DNA of 64,000 bases from JACKCB01 sp964452775. Its GTDB lineage: Bacteria; Chloroflexota; Anaerolineae; Promineifilales; Promineifilaceae. The position numbers were made by a program, and so were the translations under genes. This document shows, piece by piece, positions 1 through 7,865 of the stretch; the stretch's first letter is position 1, and each line of letters starts with the position of its first letter. The stretch is taken from positions 1 to 64,000 of the forward strand of contig CAYVQP010000004.1 in the NCBI GenBank assembly GCA_964452775.1, given 5' to 3'. The notes below the pieces were generated by a model. That model worked only from the letters and a program-made list of their open reading frames with translations, did no database searches and was not told where the DNA came from.

Positions 1-1250
1 TTTGCCGCAATCGCAACGGCGGCCAGAATGTGCGCGCGATTTGCGCGTTGCCGGCCATCACCGGCCAATATGGCGTTCGCGGCGCTGGGTTGGCGTACAG
101 CACCAGCGGCTACCTGCAGTGGGATCGTGAAGCGGTCGGCCGTCCGGCAGATTCGCCGGCGCCGGGCCGGACGATCAACATGAACCGTCTGGGAGCGGCC
201 TTGCTGGGCGAGGCGCAGGACCCGCCGGTGAAGGCGCTGTACGTCTTTGGTGCAAATCCGGCGGCGATCAACCCCAACGCGGGCAAAGTCGTGGCCGGGC
301 TGCTGCGCGAGGATCTTTTCACGGTGGTGCACGAACTATTCATGACCGACACCGCCGAATATGCGGACATTGTGCTGCCGGCGACCTCACAATTGGAGCA
401 CACCGACCTGCACAAGGGGTATGGACACACGCACCTGGCCTACAACCGGCAGGCCATCGCGCCCCTGGGAGAGGCGAAGAGCAACTGGGACGTTATGCGC
501 TTGCTGGCCGGGGCGCTGGGCTTCGATGATCCCTGGCTACAGCAGGATGCTGACCAGATTGTTGCGGAAGTGCTGACCGCCACCGCCCGGCGCAACCCCG
601 CTCTACAAGGAATTACGCTGGAGATGTTACAGGCTGATGGGGCAGTTCCACTGCGATTGGTTGACGATGTCCCATTTGCCGGGGCGGAGTTCCCCACGCC
701 CAGCGGCCGTGTCGAGTTGTATTCGCAGGCAATGGCCGACATGGGGCTGGACCCGCTGCCGGCCTGGCAAGGAGCCGGCGATGACGGCGATGTGGCTGGC
801 GATGGACGCTTCAGGCCGGAAATGTCGCTGGAGCTGATCAGTCCGGCCGGCCATTACTTTGTCACCAGCAGCCTCGCCAATCTGCCGGGACTGCTGAAGC
901 GGGAAGGTGCGCCGGCAATCGAGATTCACCCGCTGGATGCGGCCTCGCGCCGGATAGCGCATGGGGATGTGGTGCGGGTCGAGAATGGCCGCGGCTGGTG
1001 CGAAATGCGCGCCGTGGTTACCGACAGCGTGCGCCCCGGCGTGGCCGCTGCGCCGAAAGGTCATTGGAGCAAGCATCATGGCGGCCGCAATATCAACTGG
1101 ACGACGTCGGACGAGCTGGGCGACATGGCCGGGCAGAGCACATTTCACAGTAACAGGGTCTGGATAAGCCCGGTATGGCGCGCCCAAGAGGACGCGCCAT
1201 TGCCGGCGCGACACCTCCAGTATGCCGGCGCTGAACTACGCGACCAGTAG
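1..1250 (+). CDS. Molybdopterin-dependent oxidoreductase, C-terminal part (5' end outside window)
   Basis: This is the C-terminal ~415 residues of a molybdopterin (bis-MGD) oxidoreductase of the DMSO reductase/formate dehydrogenase superfamily. The frame is open from base 3, so the true start lies upstream. Visible hallmarks are YVFGANPAA followed by a segment with DIVLPATSQLEHTD, typical of the molybdopterin domain. The C-terminal dinucleotide-binding barrel starts near FVTSSLANLPG and contains HPLDAASRRIAHGDVVRVEN. The N-terminal Fe-S region and the metal ligand are not in the window, so substrate cannot be assigned. The gene ends 51 bp before nuoN on the same strand, which makes co-transcription possible. 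The family is clear; the specific reaction is unknown. Confidence 0.88.
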   Translation, partial: CRNRNGGQNVRAICALPAITGQYGVRGAGLAYSTSGYLQWDREAVGRPADSPAPGRTINMNRLGAALLGEAQDPPVKALYVFGANPAAINPNAGKVVAGLLREDLFTVVHELFMTDTAEYADIVLPATSQLEHTDLHKGYGHTHLAYNRQAIAPLGEAKSNWDVMRLLAGALGFDDPWLQQDADQIVAEVLTATARRNPALQGITLEMLQADGAVPLRLVDDVPFAGAEFPTPSGRVELYSQAMADMGLDPLPAWQGAGDDGDVAGDGRFRPEMSLELISPAGHYFVTSSLANLPGLLKREGAPAIEIHPLDAASRRIAHGDVVRVENGRGWCEMRAVVTDSVRPGVAAAPKGHWSKHHGGRNINWTTSDELGDMAGQSTFHSNRVWISPVWRAQEDAPLPARHLQYAGAELRDQ

Positions 1251-1301
1251 AAACTGTGCTATCATTCGGCTGTATTTTGGCGCGGAAGAGGGCTAATCAG
1301 T

Positions 1302-2774
1302 ATGGAATTCACACCACCGGCAATTGATTTCAGCGCAATTGCGCCGCTGCTCATCGTCATTACCTGGGGCATGGCGCTGATGATCGTTGACCTGATCTTG
1401 CCGCCGACCGGCAAGCGCTGGATCGGCTGGTTGTGCTTTCTCGGTTACGCCGTGGCGTTGGGGGCGACGATCGCGCTCTGGGGAACTGACACCGGAGTAT
1501 TCACCCCGGCGGGCGGCGAGCCGATGTTGCTGGTGGACAATTACAGCAACTTCCTCAACATCCTCTTCCTGTTGACCGGCGCCCTGACCGTGCTCTTTTC
1601 GCTGCATTACCTGGTGAAGGCCGGGTTGGATCGAGCCGAGTACTACTACCTGATGATGTTCTCGATCAGCGGCATGATGTTGATGGGCATGGCCAACGAC
1701 CTGATAGTGGTCTTCCTTGCCCTGGAATTGCTCTCCATCCCGCTCTATATTTTGGCCGGCTTTGCCCGCCCGCGGGTTAATTCGGAAGAGTCGGCCATGA
1801 AGTACTTCCTGCTGGGCGCGTTTGCCTCCGGCTTTCTGGTCTTCGGCGTGGCCCTCATCTATGGGGCCAGCGGCTCCACCTCTTTGCCGGTTGTGATGGC
1901 CAGCATCGGCAGCGCGGGGGTATTGGGCGCGATGGGGGCGGCGTTGCTGCTGGTTGGGCTGGGCTTCAAGGTGGCGGCGGCTCCCTTCCACATGTGGACG
2001 CCGGACGTCTATGAAGGCGCTCCGACGACGGTCACCGGCTTCATGTCCGTGGGCGCCAAGGTGGCCGGCTTTGCCGCCATGATCCGCATCCTGGTCTCGG
2101 CCATCCCGGAGCTGAACGATGCCTGGGTTCCGGCGCTGGCGGTCATCTCCGGCCTGACCCTGATCGTCGGCAACGTGGTGGCCCTGCGGCAACAGAACAT
2201 CAAGCGCATGCTGGGTTATTCCAGCATTGCGCACGCCGGCTACATTATGATGGCCCTGGCCGCCACCGCAGAAAGCGATACCGCGGTCAGCGCGGCCCTC
2301 TTCTACATGCTGGCCTATTTGTTCAGCAATCTGGGAGCCTTCGCGGTCGTGATTGCCGTCGAGCGTCAGGAAGGCGAAGGGGTCATGCTGGACGACTACA
2401 AGGGGTTGGCCCGGCGCAGTCCGTTGCTGGCGCTGGCCATGGCCTACTTCATGCTCTCGCTCACCGGCGTGCCGCCGACCGGCGGCTTCACCGGTAAGTT
2501 CTTGATTTTCCAATCAACGGTGGACGCCGGGCTGCTGTGGCTGACCATTGTCGGCGTGATCACCAGCGTCATTTCCGGCTACTTTTACCTGCGGGTGGTC
2601 TACTACTCCTATATGTACGAGGGCGAAGGGGAAGTCACCTCCAGGCCGTCGCTGAACGCGGTCATCGCCATCGCCGCGTTTGCCACGCTCTGGTTAGGAA
2701 TATTGCCCGGCTACTGGTATGGCGTGGCCCAGGACGCCGTAGTGAGCGCCGCGCGCCTGTTGATGGGCGGTTGA
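1302..2774 (+). CDS. nuoN: NADH-quinone oxidoreductase subunit N
   Basis: Antiporter-like membrane subunit of respiratory complex I, proposed to move protons in the membrane arm. The 490-residue protein is almost entirely hydrophobic, with about 14 membrane segments, the normal size for NuoN. Family-typical stretches include MKYFLLGAFASGFLVFG, KVAAAPFHMWTPDVYEGAP with the conserved lysine before the discontinuous helix, and IKRMLGYSSIAHAGY. The ATG at 1302 follows an AGAGGG ribosome-binding-like sequence. No other nuo gene is visible: the upstream neighbour is a molybdoenzyme and the downstream gene is on the opposite strand. It is therefore a detached copy or the end of a rearranged operon. 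Confidence 0.95.
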   Translation: MEFTPPAIDFSAIAPLLIVITWGMALMIVDLILPPTGKRWIGWLCFLGYAVALGATIALWGTDTGVFTPAGGEPMLLVDNYSNFLNILFLLTGALTVLFSLHYLVKAGLDRAEYYYLMMFSISGMMLMGMANDLIVVFLALELLSIPLYILAGFARPRVNSEESAMKYFLLGAFASGFLVFGVALIYGASGSTSLPVVMASIGSAGVLGAMGAALLLVGLGFKVAAAPFHMWTPDVYEGAPTTVTGFMSVGAKVAGFAAMIRILVSAIPELNDAWVPALAVISGLTLIVGNVVALRQQNIKRMLGYSSIAHAGYIMMALAATAESDTAVSAALFYMLAYLFSNLGAFAVVIAVERQEGEGVMLDDYKGLARRSPLLALAMAYFMLSLTGVPPTGGFTGKFLIFQSTVDAGLLWLTIVGVITSVISGYFYLRVVYYSYMYEGEGEVTSRPSLNAVIAIAAFATLWLGILPGYWYGVAQDAVVSAARLLMGG

Positions 2775-2779
2775 GCCAT

Positions 2780-2806
2780 CCTCGACGAGTTCTATAGCAG
2801 TCGAGG
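2780..2806. terminator. Inverted repeat between convergent nuoN and DUF72 gene
   Basis: CCTCGAC (2780-2786) pairs with GTCGAGG (2800-2806) across a 13-base loop that contains the stop codon of the DUF72 gene. It sits 5 bp after the nuoN stop. No clear T-run follows, so a role in transcription termination is only suggested by its position between converging genes. Confidence 0.35.
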
Positions 2807-3586
2807 CTGTTGGGGTGGGGCCAGCGGCTCGGTGGGTAAGCCGGCGATCTCTTTGAACGTCTGGCAGGTGGCGGGCGCAAAGCCGGCGTAATCGTTATTG
2901 AAGAAGCCGAAAACCTCTCGGATGCCGTCCCCCGTGCGCGCCCTGATGTCCGCATACCACTCCTGCAGGCGATCGCTGCGATCCACCCGCTCGCGGTCGT
3001 GGCGATCATAAACCCCGTGCTGACCTATCCAGCGAATGTAGACGAAGTCAGTGGTCACGTAGACGCGCTGTGGTAGATAGTGGTATTCGGTGGATACCCA
3101 GCAAATGTTGTGCGCCTGTAGCAATTCCCCGGTTTCGCGTGCGTGCCAGGAGGGATGGCGAAACTCAACGGCGAAGCGAATGTCCGCCGGCAGCTCGGCC
3201 AGAAAGGCAGCCAGGATGTCAATTTCTCCCCGCGAAAAGTCCGGCGGCAATTGTATGAGGGCCGGCCCGAGCCGGTCGCCGAAGAGTCGGATAGCGCTCA
3301 AAAACTCCGCGGTGAGTTCAGAGACGCCGGTCAGCCCGCCCTCATGGGTAATCTGGCGCGGCATTTTGGGGCTGAACGTGAAGCCGGGCGGGACCATGTC
3401 CGCCCAGCGGCGCACCGTGTCAGACCGGGGCGAGCCGTAAAAGGTGGTGTCTAACTCGACGGCGTTGAAGACTTCGCTGTAACGGCTGAGGTAGTCACGA
3501 GAGGGCATGCCGGCAGGGTAGAAGACGCCTTCCCAATCCTTGTAACCGTATCCCATGGTGCCCAGATGCCAGGCCGGTTCGCTCAT
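2792..3586 (-). CDS. DUF72 (YecE-like) family protein
   Basis: A 264-residue DUF72 protein, a TIM-barrel family of unknown biochemical role. Characteristic sequence is GYGYKDWEGVFYP near the N-terminus, FNAVELDTTFYGSP and FTFSPKMPRQITH. I chose the ATG at 3586 because the family consensus begins right after it; an open stretch upstream to 3655 has no family similarity and would run into the divergent SMR gene's leader. It is transcribed divergently from the SMR transporter and converges on nuoN. The family assignment is firm, the function is not known. Confidence 0.9.
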   Translation of the reverse strand: MSEPAWHLGTMGYGYKDWEGVFYPAGMPSRDYLSRYSEVFNAVELDTTFYGSPRSDTVRRWADMVPPGFTFSPKMPRQITHEGGLTGVSELTAEFLSAIRLFGDRLGPALIQLPPDFSRGEIDILAAFLAELPADIRFAVEFRHPSWHARETGELLQAHNICWVSTEYHYLPQRVYVTTDFVYIRWIGQHGVYDRHDRERVDRSDRLQEWYADIRARTGDGIREVFGFFNNDYAGFAPATCQTFKEIAGLPTEPLAPPQQPRLL

Positions 3587-3678
3587 TGATTTCGCTCGGC
3601 GCACTGCTTTACGGCTACAATTGTCCGTCGCGATTCTGATTCCGCCGTTGACCACCGCCAGAAAAGTCGAGGTGTAGA

Positions 3679-4005
3679 GTGAGTTGGGTTTACCTTGTCC
3701 TGGCCATCATGTTTGAGGTAGCCGGTACGCTCAGCCTGAAGTTGTCAGAGGGCTTCTCGCGTCCCGTGCCGTCCGTGGCCATGTTTGTGCTGTATGCGTT
3801 GTCGTTCACATCGCTGTCCTTCGCGCTGAAGGAGCTGGAAGTAGGGATCGTTTATGCCATCTGGGCCGGTGTGGGCACGGCAGCCATCACGTTGATTGGC
3901 GTCTGGTGGTTCCAGGAAAGCCTGACGCCATTAAAAGTCATCTCGATTGCGCTGATCATAGCCGGCGTTGTGGGGCTGAACCTGGCCGGCAGTTCAGGTT
4001 CGTAG
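3679..4005 (+). CDS. Small multidrug resistance (SMR) family transporter
   Basis: A 108-residue protein with four membrane segments, the standard size and topology of SMR proton-coupled exporters that work as antiparallel dimers. The conserved membrane-embedded glutamate is present in the first helix (LAIMFEVAGTLSLKLSEGF), and the signature IVYAIWAGVGTAAI occurs in helix 3. The start is GTG at 3679, preceded by GAGGTG. The substrate could be a quaternary ammonium drug, or guanidinium as in the Gdx subgroup; the sequence alone does not decide. Its stop is 8 bp from the end of the convergent ATP-grasp gene. Confidence 0.9.
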   Translation: MSWVYLVLAIMFEVAGTLSLKLSEGFSRPVPSVAMFVLYALSFTSLSFALKELEVGIVYAIWAGVGTAAITLIGVWWFQESLTPLKVISIALIIAGVVGLNLAGSSGS

Positions 4006-4013
4006 CCGGCATA

Positions 4014-5219
4014 TCAGGCGGTGCGGGTGGCCTCTTTCGTCGGGCCGACGGTCAGGAAGTCCTGCGCGAAGCGGTTGCTATACTGGGCCAGCAGTGTCTG
4101 CACCCGCTCATGGCTTGGCGAGGCCACAACCAGGCCGGCGTGATACGGTTTGTGAATACGCCAGACAACTTCCGGGTCGTTGTAGGCGGACATATTCGGC
4201 CATTCCTGGCGAGAAAGGCAGATGAGGATGCCGGCGTAATCATCGCGCACGGTAGGCAACACGTATGGCCGGCCCTGCATGTACGCCACCTCGATGCGCG
4301 CCCATTCGCGCCACAGGTTAAGGCCGGAAGAGGCGGCGATCATGTTCGCCAGGTTCGCGCCGCCCACGCGGGCCGCTGTCTCCAGGAAGTAGAAATGGCC
4401 GTCCTCGCCGCGAATGTATTCCGTGTGCGTCGCCCCGCGCACAAAGCCGGTAGCGGCGATCAGTTGCCGGTTCAGCTCATAAAGTTGGTGCGTTTCGTCG
4501 CTGTCGAAGGGTAAGGTGGCGGAGATGAATACACCTCCTTGATGGGAGACGTTCAAAGGTGGGCGCCCATACTTGTGTGCGCGCATGAAGACAATCTCGC
4601 GCTCGTCAATCAAAGCGTCAACGTGGTAGACATCGCCGGAGACAAATTGCTCCAGCAAGTAATATGATTGCCGGTCGCCGAGATCGTGAATATGCTGCCA
4701 CGCTTCCTGCTTAGAATGGGCTTTCATGATACCCACCGCCCCGGCCTCAAAGCGGGGTTTCAACACCCAGGGCGGCGGCACGCGCTCCATGTAGCGGTTC
4801 AGGCGATCATAATTGAGCACGTGTACGAATGCCGGCACGCGCAGGCCGGCTTCCTCCGCTTTCATGCGCATCGAAAGCTTATCCCGAAAGAACCGGGCGG
4901 TAGTACTGCCCATTCCCGGCAGACGCAAATGCTCGCGCAAGTCGGAGGCCAACCGAACGTCATAGTCGTCCAGAGCTACGATGCGATCGATGATCTGAGT
5001 ACGGGCCAGGTAGCTCACGCCCAAAAGCACATCCTCATGGCGGGCCAGGTCCGGCATGTAAAAGACTTCGTCAATGGCGGTCCATGGCCAGGCTTCGCCG
5101 CGGAACTGCTCCTCGGTGATCAGGATCACGCGACAGCCTTCTTCTTTGCAATCTTCCAGAAAGGCCTCGCCCTTAAAGCCGCTGGCAATGCAGAGGATGG
5201 TGTTGGCTGAATTGGTCAT
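4014..5219 (-). CDS. ATP-grasp domain protein
   Basis: A 401-residue protein with a Rossmann-like N-terminal domain (NTILCIASGFKGEAF) and an ATP-grasp domain. Visible ATP-grasp elements are RFFRDKLSMRMKAEEAGLRVP (B-type pre-loop), PPWVLKPRFEAGAVGIMKA (lysine-containing strand), YLLEQFVSGDVYHVDALI (EQFVxG motif) and FLETAARVGGANLANM (late Mg-binding region). Such enzymes ligate a carboxylate to an amine or thiol with ATP; the substrate here is not evident. The ATG at 5219 was chosen for its GAGGG ribosome-binding site, since the open frame upstream to 5432 overlaps the divergent promoter region. Transcribed divergently from fumarylacetoacetase. Confidence 0.85.
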   Translation of the reverse strand: MTNSANTILCIASGFKGEAFLEDCKEEGCRVILITEEQFRGEAWPWTAIDEVFYMPDLARHEDVLLGVSYLARTQIIDRIVALDDYDVRLASDLREHLRLPGMGSTTARFFRDKLSMRMKAEEAGLRVPAFVHVLNYDRLNRYMERVPPPWVLKPRFEAGAVGIMKAHSKQEAWQHIHDLGDRQSYYLLEQFVSGDVYHVDALIDEREIVFMRAHKYGRPPLNVSHQGGVFISATLPFDSDETHQLYELNRQLIAATGFVRGATHTEYIRGEDGHFYFLETAARVGGANLANMIAASSGLNLWREWARIEVAYMQGRPYVLPTVRDDYAGILICLSRQEWPNMSAYNDPEVVWRIHKPYHAGLVVASPSHERVQTLLAQYSNRFAQDFLTVGPTKEATRTA

Positions 5220-5266
5220 ACTGCCCTCGCGAATGTTGGTCTGTTGCTTGCCGGGCGCCATGTGAC

Positions 5267-5278
5267 GTGACCGGTCAC
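5267..5278. promoter_or_regulatory. Operator-like 12-bp perfect palindrome GTGACCGGTCAC
   Basis: A perfect 12-bp dyad lies between the ATP-grasp start (5219) and a minus-strand -10-like TAAAAT (complement of 5284-5289). It therefore sits near the expected transcription start of that gene. This is the position of a repressor operator, but no regulator is identified and chance cannot be excluded. Confidence 0.35.
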
Positions 5279-5296
5279 CGGCTATTTTATCCTGCG

Positions 5297-5325
5297 TTGG
5301 CCGGTTACGAAAACGCAAATAGAAT
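5297..5325 (+). promoter_or_regulatory. Probable sigma-70 promoter of fumarylacetoacetase gene
   Basis: A -35 box TTGGCC (5297-5302) and a -10 box TAGAAT (5320-5325) are separated by 17 bp, predicting a start near 5332 and a leader of about 42 nt. The -10 box is embedded in an imperfect dyad (GCAAAT at 5315-5320, ATTTGC at 5329-5334) that could bind a regulator. Confidence 0.55.
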
Positions 5326-5373
5326 CTGATTTGCGCCGGCAGCGCGCCTGATCGCAGATTTATAGGAGCAATC

Positions 5374-6660
5374 ATGCCCACAACTCGCCTGACCAGCTTC
5401 ATTGAGGTATCGCCGGAGTCGCACTTTCCCATACAGAATCTGCCTTACGGCGTTTTCAGCCGGCTGCAGGGCGACAGGCCGCGTGTCGGAGCGCGCATCG
5501 GCGACTACGTGCTCGATCTGAGCATTCTGGAGGCTGCCGGCTACTTCTCCGGTCCCCATCTTGGCGGCTACAGCGACACCTTCGATCGGCCGGCGCTGAA
5601 TCGCTTCATGTCCCTGGGGCGCCCGGCCTGGAGTGAGGCGAGACAGGTCATCCAGCAGCTTCTTTCGGCCGGCAATCCGGCGTTGCGAGACGACCCCGGG
5701 CTGCGCCGCCGGGCATTGATTGATATCCAGGACGTGCAATTATTCCTGCCGGCGCAGATCGGCGACTACACCGATTTCTATTCCTCGCGCCAGCACGCGA
5801 CCAATGTCGGGATCATGTTCCGCGATCCGGAGAACGCCCTGCTGCCGAACTGGCTGCACCTGCCGGTCGCCTATCACGGGCGGGCCAGCTCGGTTGTGCT
5901 CAGCGGAACGGAAGTTCGCCGGCCACGCGGACAGGTGATGCCGCCGGGCGCGCCGGCGCCCGTCTTCAGGCCCAGCCGGGAGCTTGACTTCGAGCTGGAG
6001 ATGGGTTTTTTTGTGGGACCGGGGAATGAGCTGGGCGCGCCAATCGCGATAGGCGATGCCGGCGAACATATCTTCGGCCTGGTCCTGGTTAGCGACTGGA
6101 GCGCCCGCGACATTCAAAGGTGGGAATACCGGCCGTTGGGGCCATTCCTGGCGAAAAACTTCGCTACCACTATCTCGCCCTGGGTGGTGCCGCTGGAGGC
6201 GCTGGAGCCGTTTCGTTGTCCGGGGCCGGAGCAGTCGCCTGAGCCGTTGCCCTATCTGCGCGGAGATGGGCCGGCGAACTATGACATTCAGCTGGAAGTG
6301 AGCCTGCAATCGGCAATGATGAGCGCACCGGCGACCATCTGCCGCACCAACTTTAGCGAGCTATACTGGAGCATGCCGCAGCAACTGGCGCACCATACCA
6401 TCACCGGCTGCAATCTGCGGCCGGGCGACCTGCTGGCCTCCGGCACGATTAGCGGCCCGACGCCGGGTACATATGGCTCGCTGTTGGAGTTGGCCTGGGG
6501 CGGCGAGCGACCCATCGAGCTGCCGAGTGGCGAATTGCGCCGGTTCTTGGAGGACGGCGACCGGCTGACGTTGACCGGCTGGTGCCAGGGTGACGGCTAT
6601 CGGGTGGGCTTTGGGGAGGCGACGGGCCGGATATTGCCGACGCACAGCGATCCGGTATGA
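5374..6660 (+). CDS. fahA: Fumarylacetoacetase
   Basis: Hydrolyses 4-fumarylacetoacetate to fumarate and acetoacetate (EC 3.7.1.2), the last step of tyrosine/homogentisate breakdown. The 428-residue length matches bacterial full-length enzymes. The N-terminal SH3-like domain is followed by the catalytic domain with DYTDFYSSRQHATNVG, LPVAYHGRASSV, a metal-ligand region RPSRELDFELEMGFFVG and DWSARDIQRWEYRPLGPFL. The ATG at 5374 follows TAGGAG with good spacing. No homogentisate dioxygenase or HPPD gene is nearby, so the pathway must be encoded elsewhere. Assignment is firm because the shorter FAH-domain hydrolases lack this N-terminal domain. Confidence 0.95.
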   Translation: MPTTRLTSFIEVSPESHFPIQNLPYGVFSRLQGDRPRVGARIGDYVLDLSILEAAGYFSGPHLGGYSDTFDRPALNRFMSLGRPAWSEARQVIQQLLSAGNPALRDDPGLRRRALIDIQDVQLFLPAQIGDYTDFYSSRQHATNVGIMFRDPENALLPNWLHLPVAYHGRASSVVLSGTEVRRPRGQVMPPGAPAPVFRPSRELDFELEMGFFVGPGNELGAPIAIGDAGEHIFGLVLVSDWSARDIQRWEYRPLGPFLAKNFATTISPWVVPLEALEPFRCPGPEQSPEPLPYLRGDGPANYDIQLEVSLQSAMMSAPATICRTNFSELYWSMPQQLAHHTITGCNLRPGDLLASGTISGPTPGTYGSLLELAWGGERPIELPSGELRRFLEDGDRLTLTGWCQGDGYRVGFGEATGRILPTHSDPV

Positions 6661-6674
6661 GCAAGCATCCGCAG

Positions 6675-6708
6675 AAAACAAAAATGCCGCCCTGGTTCGG
6701 AGCGGCAT
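6675..6708 (-). terminator. Rho-independent terminator of the zinc-finger protein gene
   Basis: Read on the minus strand, a 7-bp stem (ATGCCGC/GCGGCAT, 11-base loop) is followed at once by TTTTTGTTTT. It lies 17 bp beyond the stop codon of the 6725-7807 gene and faces the end of fahA. Confidence 0.75.
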
Positions 6709-6724
6709 CTTCGCCGGTGAGGAC

Positions 6725-7807
6725 TTAACGGACGATTTCGACGGGCTCGCCCAGCCCGCTCACCCTCAGCTGATAGCTTCCTCGCGGCTCAAAGGTGAGC
6801 CATTCCTCCTCGCTGAACTCCATCGTATAGCGCTCGCCCTCACTGTCCACAAAGACGATCACATATCTTTCGGTGCGCGGCCCCTCTCGCTCATTGGCGG
6901 CCAGCGCGAGGGCAGGCCAGAGTGGGGCCTGGTCGTTGCCGGCGGCGCGCTCGGTGCGCTGCGTCACCCACTTGTCTATTTCATAGGTGTAGAAGGTGTC
7001 ATAGACGGGCACCTGCTCGTAGACCGGCTCCTCATACTGTTCGGTACGATAGCGGGTTTCGTACACCGGCTCGGTGCACTCGACATCCTCAAAGAAGCCG
7101 TTGCCCAGATCGCGCTGCCCGCACACATAGGTTCGTTCGCCCACCTGCACCTGCTCGGACACCTGCCGCTCGGCGGGCACGTAGCCGCGGAGCACCTGCT
7201 CATAGCTGCGGATCTCCTGGCGCTCGCTCAACATGCGCCCGCCGGCGGGGATGTCCCAGTTTTCCTCGGTGACGGTCTGAAAGGCCTCAACGGCGATTGT
7301 TCGCTCCCAACTCATTTCGGCGACGGTGACGTTCTTCTCGGTGTTGCGGAAGATGAGAAACGCGCCGCACGCGCAGGCCAACAACACCAGCAGCGCCAAC
7401 CCACCCACAATTGGCAACCAGGCCGGCTGCTTCTTCTTGCCCGGCGTGGCCGGCTGCGGGGCTGGCTCTGGGGCCATGTCGCCGCTGCTCGGCGCTTCTC
7501 CTGCCTCATAGGTCTTGATCGTCTGTTCCGGGCTGGTGGACTCGCGGGCTGCGCCGCAATGATGGCAGACGATCTCGCCCTGGGGATTGCTGGAGCCGCA
7601 GTACTCGCAGATCCAGTCAGCGCCGCTGCGCGCCTCCTTCACCAGCGCCGCTTCCTTGACCTCGGCCGCGTCTTGTTCCTTGGGCAGGTAGAACTTGGTG
7701 CCTTCCGGCCGCGACCGGGCGCAATTTGGGCACACCTTTTCGCGACCTGGAATGCCCGTAGTGCCGCAATACCGGCAGTCCCAACGCCCTTCACGGATTG
7801 CCGCCAT
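6725..7807 (-). CDS. Double zinc-finger (RanBP2-like) membrane protein
   Basis: A 360-residue protein of unknown role. Two zinc fingers sit at the N-terminus: W-x-C11-x2-C14...C26-x2-C29 and W-x-C67-x2-C70-x3-N...C81-x2-C84, a spacing like RanBP2-type fingers. A Pro/Ala-rich linker and a single membrane helix (about 129-153) follow, then a ~205-residue outer or periplasmic-type domain. That domain has a Tyr/Glu/Val-rich repeating stretch around 245-280 (PVYETRYRTEQYEEPVYEQV). The ATG follows AAGGAGAGG. The topology suggests cytoplasmic fingers sensing or binding something and signalling across the membrane, but that is inference. Confidence 0.75.
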   Translation of the reverse strand: MAAIREGRWDCRYCGTTGIPGREKVCPNCARSRPEGTKFYLPKEQDAAEVKEAALVKEARSGADWICEYCGSSNPQGEIVCHHCGAARESTSPEQTIKTYEAGEAPSSGDMAPEPAPQPATPGKKKQPAWLPIVGGLALLVLLACACGAFLIFRNTEKNVTVAEMSWERTIAVEAFQTVTEENWDIPAGGRMLSERQEIRSYEQVLRGYVPAERQVSEQVQVGERTYVCGQRDLGNGFFEDVECTEPVYETRYRTEQYEEPVYEQVPVYDTFYTYEIDKWVTQRTERAAGNDQAPLWPALALAANEREGPRTERYVIVFVDSEGERYTMEFSEEEWLTFEPRGSYQLRVSGLGEPVEIVR

Positions 7808-7832
7808 CCTAACCTCTCCTTTCAGATGAACA

Positions 7833-7852
7833 TCAAAGCCGGCCGGCTTTGA
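7833..7852. repeat. 20-bp perfect palindrome TCAAAGCCGGCCGGCTTTGA
   Basis: A perfect palindrome between the stop of the M20 amidohydrolase gene (7866) and the start of the zinc-finger gene (7807), both on the minus strand. It could fold as a weak intercistronic hairpin or be a protein-binding dyad. Confidence 0.5.
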
Positions 7853-7865
7853 CGCGCAATAGGCG

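Noticed and set aside
1293..2513. 406-residue frame antisense to nuoN
   Set aside because: It is rich in Gln, His and Arg, lacks any recognisable domain and is the complement of a clear membrane protein gene, a common artefact in GC-rich DNA.
6590..7852. 420-residue frame antisense to the zinc-finger protein gene
   Set aside because: It overlaps the whole zinc-finger gene and the end of fahA; the opposite strand has zinc motifs, a ribosome-binding site and a terminator.
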